Under the pieces are notes generated by a model that had not been told where the DNA came from, searched no databases, and saw nothing but the letters and a program-made list of their open reading frames with translations. DNA of 11,054 nucleotides, from positions 1-11,054 of the forward strand of contig NWUY0304481539.1 of the NCBI GenBank assembly GCA_004151065.3, read 5' to 3'. The translations under genes and the position numbers were made by a program. The DNA comes from Larix sibirica (taxonomy: Eukaryota > Streptophyta > Pinopsida > Pinales > Pinaceae). This document shows, piece by piece, positions 1-9,565 of the stretch (its first letter is position 1; every line of letters begins with the position of its first letter).

Positions 1-400
1 CTTCCGACATAATACAAAGACATTATTACCTTCCAAGGAATATAAAATATTCCAACACAAATTCGATTGTTAATAAACTCTAGAGCTTGATGATCGATAT
101 AAACCACAAATTATTTTGCCAACAATTAATGTCTACATACTTCAATTCTCATATAATGACATAAAGTTTTAAGTCATGTGTGGAGAATTTTTTCTTCACT
201 TCATTCAGTTTATCAAGAAAAAATTTTATTGATATTCCCTCCTAGATTGACACCACACCAATAGCCACTCTACTTGAATCACATTTTACTGAAAATCCTT
301 CTCAAAATATGAAAATTATAACATCGGCACCTTCAACACCTCAAAACGCTTTTTTGCTCACATGTTCCACTCGACCAAATCTATGTTCCTTCATGTATTT
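1..400 (-). pseudogene. Ty3/gypsy RNase H domain remnant (partial)
   Basis: Minus-strand translation in shifting frames resembles the RT-RNase H connection and RNase H domain of Ty3/gypsy elements. Segments like KFFLDKLNEVKKKFSTHD (about 232-178) and FVVYIDHQALEFIN (about 110-70) match the family pattern of an aspartate-histidine 'DHQAL' block preceded by a conserved 'FSEKLN..Y.TYDKEL' block. At least one in-frame stop and a frame change separate the two. The domain is cut by the left edge of the window. It would degrade RNA in RNA:DNA hybrids in an intact element, but here it is a relic. Confidence 0.8.
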
Positions 401-1095
401 TTTTATGGGCATGCAAGTCCCATTGAAATGTTAAATATATTCTCATGAAAGTTAACAATTCCATTGAAACTCCTTACCTTGTGCACATTGTGAGGTACTA
501 GAAAGTCTAATATATCCTTCACCTTATCAAGATACTTACTCAACCCTTACTAAGATATAACAAATCCTAAGCATACTAACTTGTGTTTAAAGAATTTTCT
601 CTTCTTCAAGTTTAAGTACAACTTCTCCCTATTCAACACTTCCAACATTGATTTCATATTTTATATATGTTCACCTTTGTTACCATAAATTAGAATATCA
701 TCCAAGTACAGAACAATGAAATTATTGAAGTAAGCTCACAACACCAATGTCACCAACCTTGTGAATGTACTCGACATGCTAGTCAAACTAATGACCAACC
801 AAATCTCCCACTTCTAAATGATAAGAGAGGTTGGACACCCCACCCCTTTTATTTTTGTAGTTTGTTTGTAACTCATACAATCCATTCTTTTTTTCTAAAA
901 GTTGTCCTCTACACATCTCCTGTAAATCTTATATACTGATAGTTGCTATTGAAATCAATCTTGGTGAAATATCATTTGCCACTCAAAATTTCCAACAAGT
1001 CATCCATCCTTGGAATGGGAACGTGTACTTCATTGTTGTTATTATTTAGTGATATTGAGTTAGTGCACATTTTCCACCTCCCATTCTAAGTAAGG
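400..1095 (-). pseudogene. Ty3/gypsy reverse transcriptase remnant, copy A
   Basis: Reading the minus strand, this segment runs from a decayed 'DGRWKMCTNS' block (about 1085-1050) through VPIPRMDDLLE (about 1020-990), FTKIDF (about 968-951) and the palm core YLDDILIY (708-685), to LEVLNREKLYLNLKKRKFF (about 648-590). These are the ordered RT motifs of Ty3/gypsy elements, and YLDD holds the catalytic aspartates. Stops and frame slips occur, for example a stop soon after the YLDD block, so it is inactive. The N-terminal part is duplicated in copy B to the right. Confidence 0.87.
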
Positions 1096-1478
1096 TCGCA
1101 ATGTCTTTGTCACCAACCTCATGTGCCAAACCAAAAGGCATGCCAAACCATTCATCCAATCCATTAATTTTTGTAATATTTTCCACATAGATTCTCCTTC
1201 TCTAAATCTTATCTAGTGATAGGGACTATGTAAAACAACCTTGGTGAAATACCTTATGTCACTCAAACTTTCCAACAAGCCATCCATCGTTGGAGATGGG
1301 AACATGTACTTTGTTATTCTTATATAGTGATCTTGAGTTAGTGCATATCCCCCACGTTCCATCCTTATTTGGTGTCAACAATGTTAATATTGCAAATGGA
1401 CTCATCCTCTCCCTGATTAAACTTTACAACAAATTGGCCTCAATGTGCCAATTCAACTCTACATTGTCCATTGGAATC
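1096..1478 (-). pseudogene. Second, truncated reverse transcriptase segment, copy B
   Basis: The minus strand here encodes the N-terminal RT region a second time. It reads SPFAILTLLTPNKDGTW (about 1405-1350), then a block equivalent to VPIPRxDDLL (about 1300-1270), then FGMPFGLA (about 1147-1124), and ends near MRLVTKTL (about 1120-1095). It lacks the YLDD core, and copy A restarts at the KDGTW-equivalent block. Nucleotide alignment with copy A is clear over 920-1085 versus 1200-1365, with an offset of about 280 bp. This indicates a partial tandem duplication inside the element or a nested, rearranged insertion. Stops and frameshifts make it non-coding. Confidence 0.82.
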
Positions 1479-2394
1479 ATTCAATGCTTGATTTGATTCG
1501 ACGACACGACTCATAGAATCAAGTCAATTTCATGCACAATCCTCCTCTTCAATGAAAGTTCATCTGCTAATCCTAATTTACAATGTGTGTGAAATTCCAA
1601 CAACTTTCTTACTTCTTCAAGCATCTCTTTCTCACACAAGCTAACCTCTACATAATTGTGTTGTATTTCTATCACTTTCTTTGAGACAAAAACATAATAC
1701 TCCTTTGTCCCCTTAATTGCAGAGAAAAATTCCTTCATAGTCACAAGAAACATCTCTCTTAGGTCTTCATATTTCATAATTAGTCACCAAAATTGTATTC
1801 AATGCTTGACTTGATTTAACGACACAACTCATAGAATCAAGTAAATTCCATGCACAATCCTCCTCTTCAATGAAAGTTCATTTGCTAATCCTAATTTACA
1901 ATGTGTGTAAAAGTCCAACAACTTTCTTACCTCTTCAAGCATCTATTTCTCGCACAAGATAACCTCTGCATAATTGTGTTGTATTTCTATCATTTTCTTT
2001 GAGAAAAAAACATAATACTCCTTTGTCCCCTTAATTGCAGAGAAAAATTCATTCATAGTCACAAGAAACATCTCTCTTAGGTCTTCATATTTCATAAGTA
2101 GTCACCGAAATTTTATTCAATGATTGACTTGATTCGATGACACAACTCATAGAATCAAGTCAATTTCATGCACAATCCTCCTCTTTAATGAACATTCATC
2201 TGCTAATCCTAATTTACAATGTGTGTGGAAGTCCAACAACTTTCTTACCTCTTCAATCATCTCTTTATCACACAAGCTAACTTCTGCATAATTGTGTTGT
2301 ATTTCTATCACTTTCTTTGAGACAAAAACATAATACTCCTTTGTCCCCTTAATTGAAGAGAAAAATTCCTTTCATAAGTAATCACTGAAATTTT
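1479..2394 (-). repeat. Tandem repeat, three units of 318, 318 and about 280 bp, from the protease-RT linker
   Basis: Three direct units begin with ATTCAATGCTTGA-type sequence at 1479, 1797 and 2115. Units 1 and 2 are each 318 bp. Unit 3 is 280 bp because it lost about 38 bp near its right end (after AAAAATTCCT at 2361-2370). The units differ by scattered substitutions, so the duplication is not recent. On the minus strand each unit carries an 88-codon reading frame, intact only in unit 1 (1777-1511) and interrupted by a stop in unit 2. Its tail, LADELSLKRRIVHEIDLI, resembles the 'DELPPxRxxxHxIDLI' motif just before RT in plant Ty3/gypsy polyproteins. The units are therefore best read as copies of the protease-RT linker. 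318 is a multiple of three, so each added unit kept phase, although stops follow the IDLI block in every copy. Confidence 0.92.
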
Positions 2395-2399
2395 ATTCT

Positions 2400-2780
2400 A
2401 TCCTTCATTATGGTGAAAATGGTATTCTTCACATCATGCATTGCCCAACAATCAAATTGGCATGGTCTCCCCAATAGAAAGTAACATGCATCTGATGGGA
2501 TCGCATCACACAATATCTCATCTTTGTACTCACTAATGTTAAAAGATACCATGCAATAGTTATTGCCTCATATCGTTTTTAGAACCAAAATAGCTTGTAA
2601 GGATGTGGATGTTTTCCATGCCAATCCTAATTTCTCTATGATTTTAACCACTACCATGTTCTCTAAGGGGGTCAAAAAATCCATTGCAACCATTGTGGTG
2701 TTGATATCTTCACCAAGGAGAAATTTTGTAAGTTGCACTGAAAAATGCAAACATGGATATCAAGAAAGAGATATTAATGT
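2400..2780 (-). pseudogene. Ty3/gypsy aspartic protease region remnant
   Basis: The minus strand carries VVVKIIEKLGLAWK (about 2655-2614), NISEYKDEILCD (about 2541-2506) and LLGRPCQFD (2477-2451). These follow the retropepsin-like protease of plant Ty3/gypsy elements, where a 'NVAS..LVEKLGL' block is followed by 'YKDEVLCDVVPM..LLGRPWQFD'. The catalytic aspartate motif should lie just upstream (about 2700-2740), but only a mutated version in shifting frames is present, so the domain is dead. The linker repeats follow directly. Confidence 0.82.
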
Positions 2781-3430
2781 GGAATAGCAAGTGCGAGGAG
2801 TACTTCAAATATTGATGATAAGATCACTTGCAAGAGATTTGTCGAAGCCACAAACAAAAGAAGATGAGTTGAAGAAACTTAATCCTAAAAGAGAATAATT
2901 GTTTTGCATCACGGTTCAAATCAAGATGATGAAGATTACAATACTTGTTTACCCAATGAGTTAGAATTTGATTTCAACGGCATTAGTCCAAAATTTGGGA
3001 CTAACATGTTCTACTCCATGCAAGTAAACAAGACTTCTAGGTCCCCTTGTGGATTGTCTTCTCAATTACTTGCCATTCTTGGTTGTCTACATCTGACTAA
3101 TCCTCAGTGTTGTAGCTCTCCACTCTTATGATACTCACTTTGATTTTTTAAACATATAGGTTTTTCCAAGTATACTTGGCTCTAAAAGCAATTTTACTCT
3201 GAATCAAAGGGAAGATTTCCTTGCAAATATTTAACTAGATTCTTGCTAAATAGTTTTGTGTATTCCTTGGATTTCTTATATGATTCAGTTGGACTTCTCT
3301 ATTTATGTGTGAATGGAAGAAAAATCAACTATAGAAAAGGAATAATTATGATACATTGTAAACAACACAACCATAAACCAAGAATGCATAAGAGAAATAA
3401 CTTCACTAGAAACCCCTCTAGGGAATAAAA
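2781..3430. other. Region upstream of the protease, possible gag/LTR remains, no gene
   Basis: By position this stretch should correspond to the gag end, or to flanking DNA, of the gypsy element. No zinc-knuckle CCHC motif was found on the minus strand. Short open frames exist on the plus strand (2904-3131, 3243-3428), but they run opposite to the element, match nothing I recognise and are best treated as chance. No primer-binding site or LTR end could be placed. Confidence 0.4.
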
Positions 3431-4922
3431 TCTAGTGTCATTAAAGCGCATAAGCTACAAGTGATGGCATATAGTCAAGGCAACTTGATTTACCCAACAA
3501 TTCAAAATGATCGAATTACAAACCATTACTACTATGCCTTGGCTTGAGTGTACAACACATGATTGTCACATTCGTCTTGTGTTATATCTCTTCTCATATG
3601 TTTTTCTCCCCCTTTTCCTTATGTAGTCTTTGATGCTCCAAATTGGAATTACCCAACAATCCCCTACATCTAGTTCAAATAACTACAATCCTTTCATGGC
3701 ACCTGCATGCTAAAAGATCTCAAGCTCTCTCTTGTTCTAACTAACAAATTATATCCACGTGTACACTAGTTAGCTCTATGCATCATGTAGCATCCTCAAG
3801 TATCAGTTACCACAATGTGATCTCCCAACTACTTACTTAGGGACACCTCCCAAAATGTTTGCATGGCACTTTAGGGTTGGTTTACATGTTATTGTAGTGG
3901 TTGGCATACCCATGTCGACTTCTGTTTTTAACTTGATGGATTTACCTTGTCAGGAAAATGTTCATCCACGGAGGCTTGTCCGCGAGTATCCTTTCAATGA
4001 ATGTGTTTTTCATGGATGGCTTAAACTATTGGTTTTCTTATCGATGAGTGGATTGTCCATAAATGCTTTGTTGATGGTGTTTTGTCGATGAGGATCTATT
4101 AACAAAAGCTCTTGTTAACAATTTGTGTCAATAGATGTGTGTCATTGGCCTTTTCCTCTTCACTAAATCTTATTGGTCTTTTACAAATCATTATTAGCTA
4201 AAAAATCTCAAAAAGTATGTGAGGTAAGCGCACTCAACCACATTGCCTTTAGTCATATAGAAGAAGTTATTACTTTAAAATAGTTAATCCCAAACCTCAC
4301 TCTTAACAAAAACATCAATACCTGTCAAAGCAAAAAGATTATATGAAATGCATTAAATAGTCTGACAACACATTATTTCAACATCGTCACGTTAAATAAA
4401 TCTTTATAGCACACAAGTAAGGTGCACTAGCTCCTAAAATTGCAAACAACATTAAAAACACAACTTTAAAAGCTATAATGTAAACCCTCACACAACTCAA
4501 TAAAACTATGAATATTACCCATACTAAGCTTAGTTATACAACTATCCCATCATAATCCAACCTCCTACTTACACCAATAAAACTCAACCATAAATACCTT
4601 ATGCACCTTTTCAACAACTACAATTGCTAATGGTTCAATGACCATAATATTAAATATTTGACATCCTCAATTTGCTTTCAATTTCTATTGTACTTTTGTC
4701 TTCGCAGTTATTTTCATTCATATTTATGTATTGGTGTTAGTTACTAAGTCCTTCAAAATATTGGCTTAGTGAAGGATTATCCAAATCCTTGTGCTACAAA
4801 ATTAAGCAAAAACAAAAAAGTGTTACCCTTGTCCAATGTGCTTTATGGGTCCCTTCCCTCTAATTCTTGTCTTGGTAATCCCTTCTAAATTTCAAGCATC
4901 TAAAAATCAAAGGGGCATTCCT
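3431..4922. other. Intergenic, repeat-like sequence without a recognisable gene
   Basis: No reading frame longer than about 80 codons and no known domain was found. The plus-strand frame at 3855-4091 has no recognisable motif. From about 4200 to 4670 the plus strand is strikingly rich in A and C and poor in G, which suggests decayed repeat or LTR sequence. A short inverted repeat with 7-bp arms, TTAACAA/TTGTTAA, and a 6-base gap lies at 4099-4118. It may be chance. Confidence 0.5.
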
Positions 4923-5076
4923 TGTCGAGGACTTTGTTCCATGTCCATATGACTATCTACTTGTGTTAAAAATGTAAAATAAATAAATAAATAAACATTA
5001 GTGTCGAGGACTTTGTTCCATGTCCATATGACTATCTACTTGTGTGAAAAATGCAAAATAAATAAATAAACATTAG
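4923..5076 (+). repeat. 79/75-bp tandem duplication containing an (AAAT)n microsatellite
   Basis: Two adjacent copies start with TGTCGAGGACTTTGTTCC at 4923 and 5002 and end with AAACATTAG. Copy 1 is 79 bp and copy 2 is 75 bp; the difference is one fewer AAAT step in the tetranucleotide run near each right end. Apart from this they differ at only about two positions, so the duplication is much younger than the other repeats in the window. Confidence 0.95.
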
Positions 5077-5350
5077 TGTAAGAATCCCACATTGACAACA
5101 ATTGTGAAATGAGACTTGCTTCTGAAGTACTATGTGTACTAAAAACTTTACATTTTGGAAATTGATTTTAGGGTGAAAATCCCTGAGTTATGTCATAGCA
5201 TCCTCTTAAACTCTCATACTAACATCACTTAGAGGTGCATGTGTTCTTTATAAGTCCTCTTCCTTGTAATATTCCTAACCCTTCTAACCCCAATAAAATA
5301 ATTGTAACCAATTGTTGCTTCGGTCTTTGCAAAGAAAACTCTGCTACAAA
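5077..5350 (+). other. Possible LTR-like segment (weak)
   Basis: TGTAAGAATCCCACATTG at 5077 resembles the TG-starting, 'AGTCCCACAT'-bearing ends seen in many plant LTRs. Further right lie a TTTATAAG box (about 5247) and CCAATAAAAT (about 5290), in the order expected for an LTR promoter and poly(A) signal. No matching CA end, target-site duplication or primer-binding site was seen, so this could equally be chance in AT-rich DNA. Confidence 0.22.
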
Positions 5351-6560
5351 CAACAACGTTGAGGGCAGATATGCGAGTGTTGTAGAACTATGTGAAGCTA
5401 AGTACCAACATGTATATGTTGCAAACTCACATTGTTATTGGGGTCTTAAATCATTGTGGTTAGGAAGGATTTTGCAATGTTGGTTTGCATATATCAAAAA
5501 CACATTATTGTGAATTCGACATTGAACATTTGGCCCTATGATGCATAAAATACTTGGCATGTCATCTTCTACCTTTAGATGAATGTGTTAACGCAACTAA
5601 AATTTGTGTTGTTTGTTTTATGAAAAAGTTGAATTGCACTTATGTAGTGGTTATGCCAACCATTAATCATTGCTCACTTGGATTGCTTATAAAGCCATTT
5701 GAAGTAGTCCTCTACACTAAGTTAAGAGTCTAAGAATCGTAAATTCTGGGTTGCTCAAAATGTTCATGGTTTCACTATCACCATCCTCAGAGTCCTTTGG
5801 CTTGAAAATATGTTAATGCCATAATGCCAAGATGATGGTGTTGAAATTAGAAAACCAGCACTTGCCATTTTTGTTGCACCAACTTGGTTGTACAATGGTT
5901 CTTCTGCCATTTGTTGATTTTGGGATCCAACGATGGATACCAATGATTGGCATTACTTTGTTATCATGTGGTGTCCCTGTATATCCAATGATTGGCCTTT
6001 ATTTGTTATCATGTGTTGTCCTTGTTGGGTTGTCTAACAACAATGGACAATTGGTACCCCAAATTTTTCTATGAATATCTTTGCATAACATCTATGTTGT
6101 GATCAATTCCTCTAATAGCTATAGTGTTTCCTTCAATGTACAATCCCCTCTGCTTGAACTGTCCCATTCCCGAGTTCGATTGGAGATAGTTGTGCAACGT
6201 GAGCATGAATCATTCTTAGTTAATTGAGTTCCTTCCTATACAAAGCAAGTGATCATTGTGATGCTTGAAATCTAGTATAATTTACATAATTTGTATGGGA
6301 ACGAGGGCAAACATACAATTGTGCATGTTATAGTGTTGACTCCTTTAATATTGGCAGCAAACTCTGTCTTCACAATTTTAGACATCTCACCTAGGACACA
6401 CTTATGCTGGTGTTTGTTCTGTGCTAGTGCTAACAACATTGGTTGGAATTATGTGCAAGTTCTAGGCAAATTTGGGAAAATACTTCAATGACTACAACTT
6501 GGCTTGCTTTCACAGGTATGTGTGTCATGTTGACTTTTTATGCTATCAAGTTATGATATT
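5351..6560. other. Intergenic, no recognisable gene; holds a 45-bp tandem duplication
   Basis: Several plus-strand frames of 66 to 92 codons occur here, but none shows a known domain, codon pattern or splice context that would support a gene. The only clear structure is the duplication at 5940-6029. Sequence character changes around 6560, where an A/C-rich plus strand begins. Confidence 0.5.
5940..6029 (+). repeat. 45-bp tandem duplication, two copies
   Basis: CCAATGATTGGC begins at 5940 and again at 5985, giving two abutting 45-bp units that share CCAATGATTGGC and TTGTTATCATGTG blocks with several substitutions. 45 is a multiple of three, so a plus-strand frame reads through both as repeated 15-residue units (MIGxxLLSCxV). 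That frame has no other sign of being a gene. Confidence 0.8.
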
Positions 6561-8000
6561 ATAAATAACTCAGAAGGCGCAGTGAGGCACAGTGATTCTT
6601 CATGAAACATGTCACAAAGAACGAGAGAATAACAAAAGTAGAGTCGTGTTTAACCATAAAACAATCATCAACATTGGTACATAACAAGAACATAAAGTAT
6701 ATTTTATTAAGTTATAAATAAAGTTTTGCAACTATTGTCAATATAGATAAAGTACTTTATCGACCATGGTAAACTTAAAACATAACATTACCATTTTGTG
6801 ACCATTGGACCTTTATCTTTTACAACCACTAGATCAAACAACATAGTCAAGAGCGTTCTCCCATTATCACACATTAACCAACAAGACAATCGCATCCACC
6901 CTTTCAAACAACATGATATCCTTGGTCATAAAACTCTAGAGCCGACATAACATCTTCCCCTTCACCCCACAAAATTCATTGTGGAATTTGACCACAACAT
7001 CCCTCTTGGTTCTCACTTATTGTAGAGGCACTAGTGAGTCTATCTTCAACACCTCACACACAATCAACTAAGTCAATGTCCTTGAGCACCCCACCTTGTG
7101 CCCTAACATGTCTACAAACCTCTTGCACTAGATTTCTCCAAGGTTGGCCACCTACGCAAGCAATGTATGTGACAACATTGGTAAACATAACTAAAATTCC
7201 CTAAAATGCATTTAGGCAATGATAAACCAGATGTCGTTACAACATTGTCTCCCATCCTTTGCAACAAATAATAAATGAATGAAACACCTTTATCTCCTCC
7301 AGCCGAATCACAACATCATCCTTAATAAAGCCTTTCATTTCTGTATCCCTCATCGTACTCCAAGTTGACCTACATTGAACTAGTCACTCTCGCTTCCCCT
7401 TCAACTTTGGGTAAAAAAACAAGACAGCTAGCCCTTTTCCATCTGAATGCTCCCCTTTTATAATGTCCCTCATTTTTCCCAGTCCAACAATCTTCACCTG
7501 GCCACCAAAAGACTATAGGTTTATTGGTTTTAGTAGAGTTAAGCAACAACCACATACCACACAACAAAAGACCCATGCTGATCCATTGAATAGACAGCAA
7601 TGCAAAACATGTTGCCTCTAGCTGTCATTCAAGTAAATGCATGTGAACGACCAAGATAAAAAGCCCTAACATAAGACAACTAACAAGGCAACATGCATTG
7701 CCATCCACTGTCCAAGCAAATTCAAATTAATGGTCATGATGGTCTTAAATCTTGCATGCTTAGAAATTGAGCAACAAACACAACCATGCAATAAAAGACT
7801 CGTGTTAGTCTATCCACTGAACAGCCCTGCAACACATTGCATCAACCAAGCCACAGTAAACAACCTTGATTCTTGCACAATTAAGAACTTGATGATAAAA
7901 GGACATAAAGATCGTGGTTTCAACATGCTTAAAGACAAAATTGATGATAGTTTGCACAATGCTAGGCCAAGTTCCACGCACGATTAGAGTGAAATTTAAC
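6561..8000. other. Strand-asymmetric repeat-like DNA, no recognisable gene
   Basis: The plus strand is rich in A and C and poor in G across much of this stretch. Frames at 7370-7600 (minus), 7730-7987 (plus) and 7805-8002 (minus) show no known domains. The asymmetry suggests decayed mobile-element DNA of one orientation. The composition gives way to balanced, gene-like sequence at about 8000-8050. Confidence 0.45.
7541..7845 (+). repeat. Diverged direct repeat, about 75 bp, copies about 228 bp apart
   Basis: About 7541-7616 (AAGCAACAACCACATACC onward, with ACAAAAGACCCATGCTGAT) aligns to about 7769-7844 (GAGCAACAAACACAACC onward, with ATAAAAGACTCGTGTTAGT). Both then carry CCA(T/C)TGAA followed by ACAGC and TGCAA-ACAT blocks. 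Small gaps are needed and I estimate identity in the 70 to 80 percent range by eye. This fits an old duplication in repeat DNA. Confidence 0.5.
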
Positions 8001-8734
8001 ATAGAAATTTTGTAACAAAGTATTGCTTCTACCTAGTATCTAACAATAACATTTTGGCTTCAGAAGATCCATACCCATATATCTGACTTTTAAATCTCTT
8101 AAAATGAATATTGATCATTGGCATGCAAATCTTTGAAACTGTCATCAAAAGGCAGATTAATACCAACTTAACTGCACTGAACTGGTTTGTGTCCAGGCAT
8201 TATTATCTCGACAGTTTCATAGACTGTGAACTATAAACAAGGACCATCAAAAACAAGGCAGCAGCTCTAGAATATCTCGTAGACTTTGCTTTAGAATGGT
8301 CACTTTTAGCATGATGTAAGCTGGGGAAGCTCTCGTTGTTAAAACAGAATTTCTTTAAATGAACGTAGAAAATGGAGAAACTGCTAACTGCAGCAAATGT
8401 AGTTTGTATAAATATAAAATGGTTGAAATAAAACGGCTCTTCATTAGCAGGAGCCTCGATAGAAAAACTACATGCTGCAGAACCCAAATCACTGATAATT
8501 CAGATGAAGAGGTTTCATCATAGGAACTAATGATATAATAACTTCGGTGATAATGTGCTTATCATCTCAAATTTCTTGTACATCCTGACATTTAGAAAGC
8601 ATTTGCTATATGCTTCTTCGAACAATGAAGGCTCACTTATATAGTATCTGTATTCTTCAAACAAAATTGAAGAGCCTTTTAACAGCGAAGCAAGTAAATC
8701 ATAGAGCTTACACTAGCTGGTCACTGTCAATTTA
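8001..8734 (-). other. Probable 3' untranslated / downstream tract of the SINAT gene piece
   Basis: This tract follows the SINAT stop codon on the minus strand. Its base composition is balanced, unlike the A/C-rich DNA to its left, and it contains no exon I recognise. The minus-strand frame at 8487-8203 (94 codons) shows no known domain and lies where a 3'UTR is expected. No poly(A) site could be fixed: plant signals are weak and several AAT-rich candidates exist. The left limit is set only by the change in sequence character near 8000-8050. Confidence 0.45.
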
Positions 8735-9565
8735 TCATTGCTCCTTCCAGATTCGTCCTGTAACTCTCAGTTTTAGTTCTTTCCTGTCACCACCTGAGAA
8801 AAACAATGCCATGTTTCTGTGGATGATCAAACCATCATGGCTATCACGCACCTTCCTATGGCTATCTCTGATGCTTCGTGGAACACCTTGCCAAAGCAAT
8901 TTTCGACCATTTGCTCCAACCTCAAGACTGTAGCTAAAACTTTTTGCTTCATTATCATCTCCCATGAATCGCAAGAAAGCGATATAGACAGGTGCCATGC
9001 CCAATTGAAATGCTTCAAAATGTAGGCAAAAATACTGCCCAAAGCAATTGAATACCTGGTAACAAGTGCCAGAAACAGAGATGAAAAACAAAAGCCATGT
9101 AAATCAACTGACAGAAGCATAAAAACACAATGTTGAAGCTCAAATTAGAATAATGTCAAAGCTCAAATTAGGACTCACAGTTAACATCCAAGTAGCATTC
9201 TCAACTTCATGAGGATTTGATTTTACATATCGATGATTGAATGTACTGCCACTATGCATATCAACTTTGTGATCATCTCTCAAATGAGCCACTAGAAAAG
9301 GAATATCACCAGTAACAGTACATTCAGAACCCGCATATGGGCAATTGTATGGCCTAAAAGTGCACTGGGCCTCATGTTTTAATTTACTGTAGTAAGGAAA
9401 TATCTCCTGGCAACCATAGCTCTGGTACTTGCAAGGAAGTTCAAGAGAAGCTGCCACCTTTTCCAAGGCCAAGCATCTGATATTACCAAGCTCATACCTG
9501 CAAGTAGGACAGCGGTTGTGGACTCTGGATTTGCATCCAGAGCATAGTGTATGACCATTTGGACA
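8735..9565 (-). pseudogene. SINAT-type SINA E3 ubiquitin ligase, last two exons, first exon absent
   Basis: Two exons with consensus splice sites, 9565-9179 (129 codons) and 9055-8735 (106 codons plus TGA), are separated by a 123-bp intron (GTGAGT donor at 9178, CAG acceptor at 9056). The product matches the plant SINAT/Seven-in-absentia family, cytosolic or nuclear E3 ligases that ubiquitinate regulatory proteins. The first exon piece opens with the second half of the RING finger, CPNGHTLCSGC...CPTC, then the SIAH-type zinc finger (CKYQSYGC to HLRDDH). The second piece is the substrate-binding TRAF-like domain (FNCFGQYFCLHFEAFQLGMA to VTGRIWKEQ). The splice acceptor falls exactly at the conserved IHQ|CPNGH exon boundary. 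The N-terminal exon with the first two RING cysteines (CPVC) is not found between 9566 and 11054, so as seen this cannot fold a complete RING. The stop follows KEQ; many family members have about a dozen more residues, but some may end here. The 235 codons are uninterrupted, so it may be a recent fragment or the 3' part of a live gene whose exon 1 lies outside the window. Confidence 0.9.

Larger units (their letters stand above)
1..2780 (-). mobile_element. Degenerate Ty3/gypsy LTR retrotransposon, internal pol region
   Basis: On the minus strand, interrupted by stops and frame changes, the sequence follows the domain order of a Ty3/gypsy polyprotein. From right to left it has aspartic protease (about 2780-2400), a protease-RT linker (2394-1479), reverse transcriptase (about 1478-400) and RNase H (about 400-1). 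Landmark peptides are LLGRPCQFD at 2477-2451, MPFGLA at 1141-1124, YLDD at 708-697 and FVVYIDHQALEFIN near 110-70. Integrase and the downstream LTR would lie beyond the left edge. Many stops and frameshifts show it is not functional. Protease-RT-RNase H contiguity excludes Ty1/copia, where integrase precedes RT. The lineage within Ty3/gypsy was not resolved. Confidence 0.88.

Noticed and set aside
1290-1496. 68-codon plus-strand open frame
   Set aside because: It lies antisense to the recognisable RT copy B and has no domain; chance.
1511-1777. 88-codon minus-strand open frame as a stand-alone small gene
   Set aside because: It is one unit of the 318-bp array. Unit 2 has an in-frame stop, unit 3 has a deletion, and its tail matches the gypsy linker. 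Kept only as part of the repeat.
2563-2787. 74-codon plus-strand open frame
   Set aside because: Antisense shadow of the protease remnant.
4099-4118. Short inverted repeat as a terminator or transposon end
   Set aside because: Arms of only 7 bp in AT-rich plant DNA, with no partner or element; expected by chance.
5235-5513. 92-codon plus-strand open frame
   Set aside because: No recognisable domain, no gene context, and cysteine/tryptophan-rich residues typical of random translation.
8020-8050. CTAG near 8036 as a Helitron CTRR terminus
   Set aside because: On the minus strand it is followed by G, not T, and no hairpin lies just inside it.
8203-8487. 94-codon minus-strand open frame as a gene
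   Set aside because: It lies in the probable SINAT 3'UTR, with no family resemblance.
8827-9120. 97-codon minus-strand frame and the plus-strand frames at 8610-8933 and 8819-9025
   Set aside because: They overlap the SINAT TRAF-like exon, whose frame is clearly conserved; shadows.
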